From contig JANBQS010000449.1 in the NCBI GenBank assembly GCA_027577415.1, positions 1-17,696 of the forward strand: a DNA stretch of 17,696 nucleotides, given 5' to 3'. The translations under genes were made by a program, and so were the position numbers. This DNA comes from Coemansia sp. RSA 922 (Eukaryota > Kickxellomycota > Kickxellomycetes > Kickxellales > Kickxellaceae). Positions 7,090 through 15,838 of the stretch are shown in pieces (position 1 is the stretch's first letter; every line of letters begins with the position of its first letter). Below the pieces are notes generated by a model, which did no database searches, was not told where the DNA came from, and saw only the letters and a list, made by a program, of their open reading frames with translations.

Positions 7090-9453
7090 TTAAATGGACT
7101 CGAGATTCATCTGGGTATACATGTCTTCGAGCTTATCCTGATTGTGGTCGCGAATATCGCTGCGCTTAAGCTTCATCGCAGGCGTCAACCTATCGTTTTC
7201 AGGCGACCAGAGCTCCGAGTCAATGCGAATAGCAGTCAGTGTCTCCTGCTTGGCCAAGTTATTGCGCTTGGCAACTTGCTGCAAATCGGCCAGAACATGA
7301 GCAACAAACTGCTTGTTAGTAGCAATCTCCGATGGGTTATTATAGTGAACGCCAGCCTCGTCAGCCATATGTGCGATCAAATTTTCGTCAATATTGACGA
7401 CGGCACAGGGCTGACTCATACGCGAGTCAGCAAACACGCAGATATTGTGGATAAACAGCGAGTTCTTGTACGTCGACTCGAGGGCCTCCAAGGCGATGTA
7501 CTCGCCACTGACGAGTTTGACCAGGTTCTTTCTGCGATCGATAATCGACAGCTGTCCTTGCTCGGTCCATTCGCCGATATCCCCGGTTTTGAGCCAACCG
7601 TCCTCAGTGACTGTCTCCTTGGTTAGCTCTTCATTGTCCAGGTATCCCTTGAAGATTGATGGTCCCCGAATATAGACCTCGCCCTGCCCGTTACGAGCAA
7701 AGTACTTGGCCTCAGGCACATCGACCAGCTTCATCTCGACTGAGGGGCACGGCGAACCAACGTTATTAAACGACGAGTCGCTAGGTAGCTGAACAGCTAC
7801 TAGACCCGAGGCTTCGGTCAATCCAAAGCCCTGGATCATCGGGCACAGGGCAGCGGTCATCAGCTTTTGCACATTGCGGTTAATAGGGGCACCGCCAGTA
7901 ATGACAAACTTTAGTCGTCCGCCAGTAGCCTCACGAGTCTTTTTGAACACGATATTGTCCATAAAATTGTGTGGCATGTTGTAACCGCGCAGAGTATTCT
8001 TCAACTCAACCGCACCGTAGAACAGCTTACGAACTAGCCAGCTACTCTTGTCCACTTGCTTCAGCATACCAGCACGAATAGTGTTCCACACTTGGGGTAC
8101 GCCCAGCATGACCATAGGACGCAGCGCCTTGATGTCGCCTTGGCACTCGCGCACGCTCTCGTCCGTCAAAGTACGCGGCGTGCCGTATCCGATAGCCAGA
8201 CCCGAGTAGATGCAGTATACGTCGACGAAAAAGGCCAGGACATGCGACAGTGGCAAGTAGGAAAGCACGACGTCGTTGTAGTACTCGAGGTACGGCTGAA
8301 TAAACTCGTGGATGCCGCCAGCAACCGACATAACGCCCTGGTGACTGACCAGTACGCCCTTGGGCTTGCCAGTACTTCCGCTCGTATACATAACCAGCGC
8401 AATGTCCTGGCCGTCGGGGAGAGCAAGCTCAACGGGATTGTCTTTGCCCAAGTCGTGGGCTTCGTCAATGGTCGAGACGCTGAACTTGGCGCGGACTTTC
8501 TCAATAGCCTCCTCGCAGCCCTTGGGCATGCCGTAGTGATCCTGGTAGTAGACCACGTGCTTGACGGTCTCAACCTCGTCCATGATGCGGGCAAAAATGG
8601 GCATCTGGTCGGCCTTGAGGAAGATTAGGTCGACCTTGGCTTGGTTCATAGCGTGCAGTAGGCCGCTTTCGCCTAGGGTGTCGTAAGCAGTGACGATTTG
8701 CATGGACTGTGAGAACGCACCTACATTAAAGAAGAATTCAAATAGAAACAATCCATGCAATTATTTTTTTGTTTAGAAAGTGGCACGTGTGGACTGCATG
8801 CTCCAAGAAGGATAGAGGCACGAGGGGGGGATGTGCAAACACAGGGGCCACAACAGGGAAATAGAAGCAGGCGGACAATTACTGGTCTTTTGATGGGGCC
8901 AAGCATTGCCACAGAAAAAAAAAGGAAATGTCAAGCAGTAAACAGCCCTATTTTGTCCAACCCTTGGAGACAATATCCGTGAGCACACAAGGTAAATTGC
9001 CAACACATAATTTTTTTCTTGATACTTACCAAATGCGCACAACTGCCATTCGCGTGAGGTTGGGGCGTAGATAAGCACGCGGCTCTTGGGCTTCAAACCC
9101 AGCTTGAGATACCCAGCACCAAGATTCTTGGTATACTCGTACACCTGCGCATAAGACATCCATTTGTATTCGCTGAGCTTGAAGTAGCTCCACTCCTTGG
9201 TCGTTTGCTCCATCTTGCCGTCGACCTTGTGCTGCACAGTCTTCTCTTCAGTCACAGTGCCCAGGACATCGCGCTTGCCCAGCGATTTGTAGTCGGGCTT
9301 GATGTCTCGACCGCGCAAAAGCGCCGCATAGATATTGGTGATGTCTGGCTGTGCACGGTCAACTACACGGTCCGCCGTCGTATGGAAGCGGCGGGTAGGC
9401 GTCTCGGTTTCGCTGCCGGTCTGAGGAACAGCCGAGGAATAGATAACAGCCAT
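7090..9453 (-). CDS. Long-chain fatty-acid-CoA ligase (Faa1/Faa4, ACSL type)
   Basis: This enzyme activates long-chain fatty acids to acyl-CoA in two steps (acyl-AMP, then thioester) for lipid synthesis, beta-oxidation and protein acylation. Two exons, 9030-9453 and 7090-8720, flank a 309-nt intron (donor GTAAGT, acceptor ATGTAG) that splits a Gly codon. The join restores the ...EWQLCAFGAFSQ... run typical of the family and gives 684 residues, normal for ACSL. Adenylation motifs: YTSGSTGKPKG (253-263), QGFGLTEASG (438-447), TGD (520-522), and the linker/fatty-acid motif with DRRKN (536-540). A C-terminal LTPAMKLKR carries the likely catalytic Lys658. The ATG at 9453 sits in CACCATGG, a good initiation context. 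There is no obvious N-terminal membrane anchor. A TATAAATA lies 51 bp upstream. Confidence 0.96.
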
Positions 9454-9822
9454 GGTGAGTAAAAAAAAAAAGTGTTTGCGCTCGTGAGAAAAAAAAGTGA
9501 TAATATTTATATGGGGAGAAAGAAAGGAGAAGTGGAATGTGCGGGCCAAAACTGCCCAAGCGGCTTTTATATGCATGAATTGTGCATCCTTCTCAGCGAG
9601 GAGGAGTGGGGGGGGGGGTGTGCCAATTTTCCCTCCCTTCTGGGCCTTGCGGAGGCGGCGCACAGGACGTCTCCGTCTCCCGCACCCGTCTACCTATCTT
9701 TCTCGTAGTTTTCTCCAAATGGAGCTCAGACGGAGAAAAACGATTGCCAATCTCTTTGACCAAAGAAGGTGGTCTTTAAAAAAAAGCTGGCACAGTGGAG
9801 TGTCGCGTGCACAGACCCCCTT
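9454..9822 (-). promoter_or_regulatory. Promoter region of the acyl-CoA synthetase gene
   Basis: The gap between the SVP26 stop and the acyl-CoA synthetase start holds no gene. On the minus strand it contains TATAAATA (plus coordinates 9504-9511), two T-rich tracts between that and the ATG, and an 11-C run (plus-strand G at 9608-9618) within pyrimidine-rich sequence. TATA followed by T-rich leader is common in highly expressed fungal genes. The role of the C run is unknown. Confidence 0.55.
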
Positions 9823-10401
9823 TTACTCGGCGTGAAGGGATTGCTGTCGCGTCCGGGAATCATCCGGCTGCCGAAACTTTGCAAACAGCGTCTTGAACAT
9901 ATTCTGGCGCATGCGCTTGTGGTCACCACTGTCGTGAGCTCTGGGTAGCGTCACGTCCATGGGTGTCAGCGACACAAACAGCGCCAAGGGTACCATCCAC
10001 ACGCAGAAAAACATCAGCGCACACACGTGCCCGAACGGGTGCTCCAAGTTCTGGATAAAGTAGAAGAACCACATAAAGTGGTTGCCTACCGCCAGTGCGC
10101 AGCTGCCCAAGAACGCCGGTCTGGTGGTCTGCACCAGCGGGAACGTCTCCAGATTCAGTGTGTAGACGTGGTTAACACACATCGACGCCACTGCACGCCA
10201 CAGACTGACTCCGTCCAGAGCTGCTAGTACGTGCACAATGTCTATTGTCCATACTGAGAACTGTATTAGTTTGCGTGTTTGTCGTGGGTACTCTTCCACC
10301 CATTCCGATATAACGTAGAGACCGCAGCCTATCGAAAACACGACAAATGCTGCGCCTAGCACCCAGCCCAGCGTCGCCAATGCGTTCAAGAAGACCGCCA
10401 T
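9823..10401 (-). CDS. SVP26/TEX261 family ER cargo-export adaptor
   Basis: This multi-spanning membrane protein is the counterpart of yeast Svp26 and animal TEX261, which sit in the early secretory pathway and help load type II membrane proteins such as glycosyltransferases into COPII vesicles. The 192 residues are close to TEX261 length (about 196). Family signatures are visible: GCGLYVISEWVEEY (26-39), NLETFPLVQTTRPAFLGS (83-100), NHFMWFFYF (107-115) and FCVWMVPLALFVSL (132-145). Hydrophobic spans lie around residues 8-30, 44-62, 96-117 and 125-146, and the basic tail (HKRMRQNMFKTLFAKFR) is probably cytosolic. No intron is needed. It lies head to head with the O-methyltransferase, 199 bp apart, and upstream of the acyl-CoA synthetase on the same strand. 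Confidence 0.92.
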   Translation of the reverse strand: MAVFLNALATLGWVLGAAFVVFSIGCGLYVISEWVEEYPRQTRKLIQFSVWTIDIVHVLAALDGVSLWRAVASMCVNHVYTLNLETFPLVQTTRPAFLGSCALAVGNHFMWFFYFIQNLEHPFGHVCALMFFCVWMVPLALFVSLTPMDVTLPRAHDSGDHKRMRQNMFKTLFAKFRQPDDSRTRQQSLHAE

Positions 10402-10600
10402 ATGCCCAAGAGAAGGAATAACGAAAGACCAAACAGATTATAGAGTGTAGAATTTGTATAAAAATAAAAATAAAATAAATTGTAAAAATGCAAAAAGAAA
10501 GAAGCATAAGTTAGCCCAGTCAGATCGCAAATGTCCCATTGACAATGTTCTGGGATCGACTATCACTCACTATTAATCACCTGTATCTTCCACGTAAAAC
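10402..10600. promoter_or_regulatory. Shared divergent promoter, SVP26 / O-methyltransferase
   Basis: Only 199 bp separate the two start codons, so both promoters must lie here. The SVP26 side is a strongly A/T-rich stretch with a TATA-like element (plus 10457-10462, about 57 bp from its ATG). The other half is of mixed composition and carries no clear TATA for the methyltransferase. No palindromic operator stands out. Confidence 0.6.
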
Positions 10601-11416
10601 ATGCTTTCCAGACACGCCCTGTTGCCACCACGGCTGCTAGGAGTCCGACGTCTGATTCATAGTAGCAGGTCACACCTGACTCTTCGGTCGTTTCTCGAGA
10701 GCAGCGATGCAACCGACCAACATAATGCCTACCACTACGCTGACAACTACTCGCAGTCCGAGCCGCCCGTCCTGGCCAGTATCCGCGAGGCCGCCGTTGC
10801 TCGCGACCCTACCGAGGCGCAAAAGATGATCTCGCCACTACAAGGCGCGTTCATGCGCCATCTCGTCAGCATGCAGCGACCCAAGTCCATTCTCGAGCTA
10901 GGTAGCTATATCGGCTACTCAACTATTTGGCTTGCACACGGCCTACAGACCATCCCAGGCTCCACGCTATGTACTTGCGAGAGCGATCAGACTATAGCAC
11001 ACATTGCCGAGGAAAATGTAAAACTGGCTGGACTCACAGATACCGTTCGTGTAGTCAATGCGCCTGCCGACCTTTTGCTAACTGAGTGGGATCCCAGTCA
11101 CAAGCTCGATCTTGTGTTTATTGATGCCAACAAGGCAGCGTACAAGCGATACTACTCGACGATCCTTAATAGGGATTTGCTCAGTGATAATGGCCAAATT
11201 ATTGTCGATAACGTTTTGTTCCATGGCCAAGTGCAGACACAAGCTATTACCAGTAACGCCAATTATGCCGATGACAATGTCAGAGCGGCACGAAAGGCCC
11301 AAAGTATTGCTCGGAAAATGCATAGCTTTAATGAGTTTGTCGCCAAAGATCCACGCACAACTCAGGTACTACTACCGATTTTCGATGGATTATTGCTTAT
11401 TCAAAAGGCCAAATAG
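10601..11416 (+). CDS. Class I SAM-dependent O-methyltransferase, CCoAOMT/COMTD1-like, probably mitochondrial
   Basis: A metal-dependent methyltransferase of the caffeoyl-CoA/catechol O-methyltransferase family (Methyltransf_3). The 271 residues hold SAM motif I ILELGSYIGYSTIWLA (97-112), an acidic residue for the SAM ribose in CESD (Glu127), FIDANK (Asp175) and IIVDNVLFHG (Asp203, Asn204); Asp175, Asp203 and Asn204 are the expected divalent-metal ligands. The first 30 residues are rich in Arg, Ser, Leu and His and lack acidic residues (MLSRHALLPPRLLGVRR...), a plausible mitochondrial presequence, as in animal COMTD1. The ATG at 10601 is chosen because it includes that leader. The methyl acceptor is unknown. 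It is convergent with the APC13-like gene. Confidence 0.93.
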   Translation: MLSRHALLPPRLLGVRRLIHSSRSHLTLRSFLESSDATDQHNAYHYADNYSQSEPPVLASIREAAVARDPTEAQKMISPLQGAFMRHLVSMQRPKSILELGSYIGYSTIWLAHGLQTIPGSTLCTCESDQTIAHIAEENVKLAGLTDTVRVVNAPADLLLTEWDPSHKLDLVFIDANKAAYKRYYSTILNRDLLSDNGQIIVDNVLFHGQVQTQAITSNANYADDNVRAARKAQSIARKMHSFNEFVAKDPRTTQVLLPIFDGLLLIQKAK

Positions 11417-11567
11417 AAAGAAACCAACACAAGGTAACACATGTTGTAGTATGGAAACAAAGTTGGTTTTTTATTATTATTTAAGTAAGCTTTTCTTGTT
11501 GAGATCGCCCCAAGTATCCTCGATAATATCCTCGCTTTGCTCTATCGACCATAACAAATAGACGCAA

Positions 11568-11961
11568 TTAATCTTGTGTAGTGGAATGGTTGCTGACCTT
11601 GTGCTGTCAATATGAATATAAATATTTACCTTCGCTTGGCAGCGGCATCAGTTGGACTGGATCAACCTCGATATCTACAAAAAAGAATCCAACAATTAGA
11701 TACGTCTTTAGACTTGGGGCCACATTTCATATCATAAGCATCATAGCAGTGTTTTTATATTCAACTTGTGCGTACCATCCATTGGCAGAGGCTCAAACCA
11801 GCTCTCATCGGCCGAGTTAAGCAGTGCTGGCACTGTCATCAGCACGTAATTGTAAACTCCATCCTACACAATGAAATACATGCAATAACATTAATCACAT
11901 TTCTAAATATATCCGCATATTGTCAAATTCATAAATATGTCATCTTCATTACCTGCTGCAT
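11568..11961 (-). CDS. APC13-like anaphase-promoting complex subunit, multi-exon
   Basis: Splicing reveals a 48-residue protein. Exons are 11953-11961, 11776-11863, 11630-11674 and 11568-11572; introns are 89, 101 and 57 nt with donors GTAATG, GTACGC, GTAAAT and acceptors GTGTAG, TTGTAG, CACAAG. All joins are in phase. The product has a D..Y.Y start (DGVYNYVL), an acidic ESW, and LPMDDIEVDP...LMPLPSE, which fits the Apc13/Swm1 family pattern of Trp followed by LP-DDI-V and a Pro-rich LP-E end. APC13 is a small scaffold-stabilising subunit of the APC/C ubiquitin ligase. It is at the short end of the family. The third intron is the least certain (its acceptor is unlike the others); without it the frame stops at 11607 and gives 54 residues. 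A TGACGTCA palindrome lies 13 bp upstream of the ATG. Confidence 0.68.
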
Positions 11962-12265
11962 TGCTATACGCGTCTGACGTCAAGTATTGCCGAATAAGAG
12001 GATGAGGATATCAATAACTACAAATAAAGTTATGGCGGGGGACAAAAAAGGACTCGCTAATCATCCTCATTTGTGAACAATAAGCGTACACTCGAGATTG
12101 TGGGCGACGAAGCACTTGGTGTTTTTGAAAATGTCGAAAGCTACACTCTGAAAATATGTCAAAGTGGCGTAGTCCAAAGCAAAATAAAAAAGGATTCAGT
12201 AAATCAATGTTCATAAAATTAGAAATAGGATGAGAAAAAAAACAGCGCAGGTATAAAAAAAAGCT
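11962..12265. other. Interval between APC13-like gene and NAA25
   Basis: Both flanking genes are on the minus strand, so this holds the NAA25 3' end and the APC13-like promoter. It also has one coding-like segment on the minus strand: after a good acceptor (TTTGACATATTTTCAG) 27 codons run from 12147 to a TGA at 12067, with many third positions C (AAC ACC AAG TGC TTC GTC). No matching upstream exon was found, so it is not called as a gene. Confidence 0.4.
11975..11982. promoter_or_regulatory. TGACGTCA palindrome (CRE/ATF-type site)
   Basis: A perfect 8-bp ATF/CREB bZIP consensus lies 13 bp upstream of the APC13-like start codon. Its position is close enough to the ATG to be in the 5' UTR or at the transcription start. 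A single 8-mer can occur by chance. Confidence 0.35.
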
Positions 12266-15059
12266 CTAAGTGCACTTTTTCCAGTGCGCAGCCATGTTAT
12301 TGGCAGACTTTAGCCAGCTACCAGCACAGCTCTTGGTTACCAAGGTGATAGCAGACTTGCGACGGTTAAACAAAAAGGCTGTCACAGGAGCGAGTAACGA
12401 ATCTTCAGTGTTCAACCAGAGGGAGTCAATGTTCTCGCGCGCTGGCTTCTCCGTCCATGTTCTCAGCCCGGCCATCATCTTAATAGCCGTCTTGCGTATC
12501 TGCGACAAACCCAGTGCAACCGCATTAGCCGAGGGCGAGCGCTGTGCAAAAAGCGCGTGTCTAACAGACTGCGCATAAGTAAACACCTCGGTGGCGACGG
12601 ACGCAGTCCTGATTGTCGTCAAGGCAACGTCGCACAACTCCAGGGTATTAGAAGCAGACGACGCTGCGTCTTGTGGAAGTGCGCCAATTATCATATCGCT
12701 CAGTGCAGCCAGCTCACTGTCAAAACCTTTGTTTCCGCTAAGGGCGCGCAAATACAAGCTGGCGATTTGGTAAACGCCGCGAGCGAGCAAAAGATCGTGG
12801 CTGGACACCGACTGACCGGCTTCGTTGATAACGACTAAAAGGTCTTTGATCTTTGCCTCCAGCAGATCGACCTCGGAGCAAACGATATAGTGCATTATCT
12901 GAGGTACCATCGAGAAGATCCTGATCCAGGCAGATCCCGGGAGAGGAATCTGTCGAGTCATAATTTCCAAGTTCCATTTCGTCATGTCGACTGGTGTTTG
13001 CAATCCCATGACGCCGACATCGCGGTTATCGTGGAGGGCAGCAATAGTATCGTCAGTGTGCTCTATAGATACGACGTCGGCTTCCTCCCACTGTTCAAGT
13101 ATATCTTTTGAGGCGCCGTGCTCAAAGGCCTCACCACGCAAGGCGCATCTATGAGTGCACTCGCGCTGTACAGAGTGTACGAGGTTATCCTGGAACGTCG
13201 TGAAATCCGTAATGTTAGAGTATGTACCTTTTCCGTACGCCGACTCTAATTCTTGCGGGACTCTCACATCGGAACGGTCATAGAACGATACTCCGTCGTA
13301 GCATAGTTCGAGGTCGACCGAAAAACATCCAAGCGACATGCCATGGCCGTTGATCAAATAGCCCAGCGTATCGAACTGAATGTTTTTAATATTCAGCGTA
13401 TCGTACAGTGCCCGCGCACGGTCGTAGCAAGACATGTAGAGGTACAGGCGGATGGCATAAAGCTTGAGCAGGAACTGCTCGTCGTTCATTTTGATTCCCG
13501 CCTCTAACACGCACACGGCCTTGAACAGGGACGCAAGAAGAGAGCTTCGTTGGTCTGGCTCCGGGTAGGCCAAAAACGAAGCCAATATTATACGCTGACA
13601 GGCTATGAGCGTCATATCACTGCACGCAGCTAGTTTCCGTTCCGCCTCGTCAGAGTCCAGCCCGAACGATAGCATCGCGCCAATGTCAGCAACCCAGTGC
13701 TGTGGGTCAACGTCATCGGCCAAAGCTTGGATCAAGTAGCGGATCCTTTCCAGGGTCACCCAAGACTGGGCTGCATCCTCGCCGCACTCGGCAGCGGTAG
13801 CGGCGGCCCGTGCATTGTGGAGTCGCTGCTCCAGGTGTTTGGTGTGGAAGTCAATAGCGCTCGATGTCTGTCCCAAGGCAGTGGCGCTCTTGACATGGGA
13901 GATAAAGTACTGCATAATGTCCGAGTAGCAGATAGCCTTGGTCATAAACTGGTCGACGTAGCTCCAGATTCGCTCGCCAACAACATCGGCTGTCGCATCA
14001 GTTGGCTTGGCGTGACCAGCCTCGTGTAATTTGGTTGCCAACTCAACTCCAGCCAGAATAGCGCCACGAGCACGGCCCCGCTGAGCAGCCCACTTGTCAA
14101 AGTTGGCACTTGCGGCTGGAACCGGAGACTCGCTATCGTTCGTCTGAGCAATGGCAGCTTCAACGTAGAGCTTGTAGTCGGCCCAGTTGTCGCGAGCCTC
14201 TAGTGAAACCTCAGCGACCTCGTATGCCTTTGTAAAGTCGCCGGTCTTTATCAACAGGCTGATCCACTGGGTGACCAGATCCGGGTCATTTGCGATCTTT
14301 TCGGCCAATGGTCCGCTAGTTGATAAAGCTGCGACCATAGCGGCGTGGTTACCCTGGATCTCGAGCACCTCTAAGTAAATACGCAGTTCCTCGGTATTAG
14401 TCAAACGGCCCTCGTTCAGTGCCTTTTCCGCCATGCGCTCGGCCAGCGTCAGTTGTAGCTGCTTGACTGTGGCGTCCTGGGCCGACTTTGCTTGCATCAG
14501 CAAACTGGTCACCACCCACCACAGGTACCGGTCCTGCTTGAACAGCTTGTTCAAGGCGACAGCCGCTGAGTGCTGCTCCTTGTACAGTTTACTACGCGCG
14601 GCAGCCATAAAGATCTTGCAATATAGCTGTTCAGCGTCGGGCGTGTGAGTAAGCGCAGCATTGTATACGGCGATCTCGTCCTCGGGGAGCTTGAGTACTC
14701 GAAACGTAAGCGACAGCCCCTGTACTACATGTGAGCTCTTTAGTGCACCAGGTGTACGCAGCACTTTCTGACCCAGAGCCACCGCTTCGTCGACCTCGCC
14801 GAGCCTGGCTAGGGCGTATGCCTTGAGTGATAGTGCGCTTTGGTGTGTTGAGTGCTTGCGAAGCAGTTTATCGCACTCCTTCAGCCCCTGTCTCATGTCG
14901 CCGTTCCCCATGGCGTCTACATAGTTTAAGAGAGAGCATATTTACAAAACGGGTCGTTAGCTTTGGAACCACGAATGGCCTGGGTGCGTGCGTACATGAG
15001 TGTAGTAATAGAGGCATTCGCTGCATACCGTAAATTGGCTTTAGCTGGTGACTCTCCAT
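12266..15059 (-). CDS. NatB N-acetyltransferase auxiliary subunit NAA25/MDM20
   Basis: The ribosome-anchoring partner of NAA20, which acetylates N-termini starting Met-Asp/Glu/Asn/Gln. A 31-nt first exon (15029-15059) joins across a 112-nt intron (GTATGC...TATGTAG) to 12266-14916, giving 893 residues, near family length. The join completes LKPIYDAMGNGD..., matching the conserved start of NAA25 (LRPIYD...NG). TPR-like helical repeats fill the N-terminal part (about 6-260); diagnostic stretches are KECDKLLRKH (23-32), WWVVTSLLMQAKSAQD (143-158) and TLAERMAEKAL. The rest is an all-helical solenoid ending in a short basic tail. The ATG at 15059 is preferred over the in-frame internal ATG at 14911 because only the former includes the conserved PIYD. 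It is divergent from LSM6. Confidence 0.93.
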
Positions 15060-15336
15060 TGTCAAGCAGTCTCTTATTGGTGTTGCGTCAGTGAGACCGG
15101 AGCAGTAATGTAACCGAAATTAACAAAAGTCGAAAAAAAAGTGTACTTTAGAAAGGAAGGGGACCATCGGGCAACACTAAACTCTGGAAGTAGCCCATGA
15201 AAAAAAAAAAATTATTTGCGCACGTTTGAAGCTTTTCTCTTTTGTCGTTTGTAATTCAGTGTTAAAAAGAGTTTTTCCTTTGTAATTTACTTTTTTTTGT
15301 TTTACTCTCCAGCCGACGATTCTCAAAGAGGCCACA
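15060..15336. promoter_or_regulatory. Shared divergent promoter, NAA25 / LSM6
   Basis: The start codons are 277 bp apart on opposite strands. The interval contains A-rich tracts (A8 near 15133 and A10 near 15200) and a T8 run just before LSM6, but no clear TATA for either gene. Poly(dA:dT) tracts of this kind commonly keep housekeeping promoters nucleosome-free. No intron is needed for LSM6. Confidence 0.55.
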
Positions 15337-15597
15337 ATGTCGGAGCAACAACAGTCGGTGGCAGCAGCGGCGGTTGCCAAAAAGTCACCAACAGATTTCT
15401 TGAACCACATCTTGGGACGGCGCGTCTTTGTGCGGCTGAACTCGGGCATCGACTACAGAGGCGTGCTAGCGTGCTTGGACGGCTATATGAATATCGCATT
15501 GGAGCAGACTGAGGAGTATGTTGACGGCGAGCTGCGTAACCGGTACGGAGATGCCTTCATCAGAGGCAACAACGTCCTGTATATCAGCACTGCTTGA
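15337..15597 (+). CDS. U6 snRNA-associated Sm-like protein LSm6
   Basis: An 86-residue Sm-fold protein, part of the nuclear Lsm2-8 ring that binds the U6 snRNA 3' end and the cytoplasmic Lsm1-7 ring that promotes decapping. The core from SPTDFLNHILGR (17-28) through LNSGIDYRGVLACLDGYMN (Sm1, 34-52) and GDAFIRGNNVLYIS (Sm2, 71-84) is almost identical to LSm6 of animals and yeasts. A lineage-specific Gln/Ala-rich leader (MSEQQQSVAAAAVAKK) precedes the fold, and the tail stops directly after the last strand without the basic extension of the human protein. The ATG is the only one before the core. Confidence 0.97.
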   Translation: MSEQQQSVAAAAVAKKSPTDFLNHILGRRVFVRLNSGIDYRGVLACLDGYMNIALEQTEEYVDGELRNRYGDAFIRGNNVLYISTA

Positions 15598-15792
15598 TTT
15601 GACTGTGAAAGCTTAAATACGACTACGTAAGCCTTGATTCTTTATGCCTTGTGTGGCATAAAGGCCGAGACAGCGGCAAAGAGCAAAAGGGATTAAATGT
15701 GGATGCGCACGCCTTAGTGTATTAAAAAAGTTGATCGTAGACAGGCGCTGTGCTTTTCTCTCTCCAACTTTCGCATTCCTTCCATATCAAAT

Positions 15793-15800
15793 TATTTATA
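15793..15800 (+). promoter_or_regulatory. TATA-like element of the UBX gene
   Basis: TATTTATA 39 bp before the start codon at 15839, in pyrimidine/AT-rich sequence and followed by a T-rich leader up to the ATG, the same layout as for the acyl-CoA synthetase gene. The spacing to the ATG is short. Confidence 0.45.
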
Positions 15801-15838
15801 CTTTCCGTCATTTACACTATTTTTTATTTTTATTTCCA

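Noticed and set aside
7048..7626. Plus-strand ORF of 192 codons
   Set aside because: Antisense to the C-terminal part of the acyl-CoA synthetase exon; no family motif of its own.
8056..8628. Plus-strand ORF of 190 codons
   Set aside because: It lies wholly antisense to the acyl-CoA synthetase coding sequence, whose adenylation motifs are unambiguous; the ORF is a codon-bias shadow.
3909..11416. P450, acyl-CoA ligase and O-methyltransferase as a biosynthetic cluster
   Set aside because: The acyl-CoA ligase is a standard ACSL, the methyltransferase is mitochondrial-type, no core synthase is present, and housekeeping genes lie between them.
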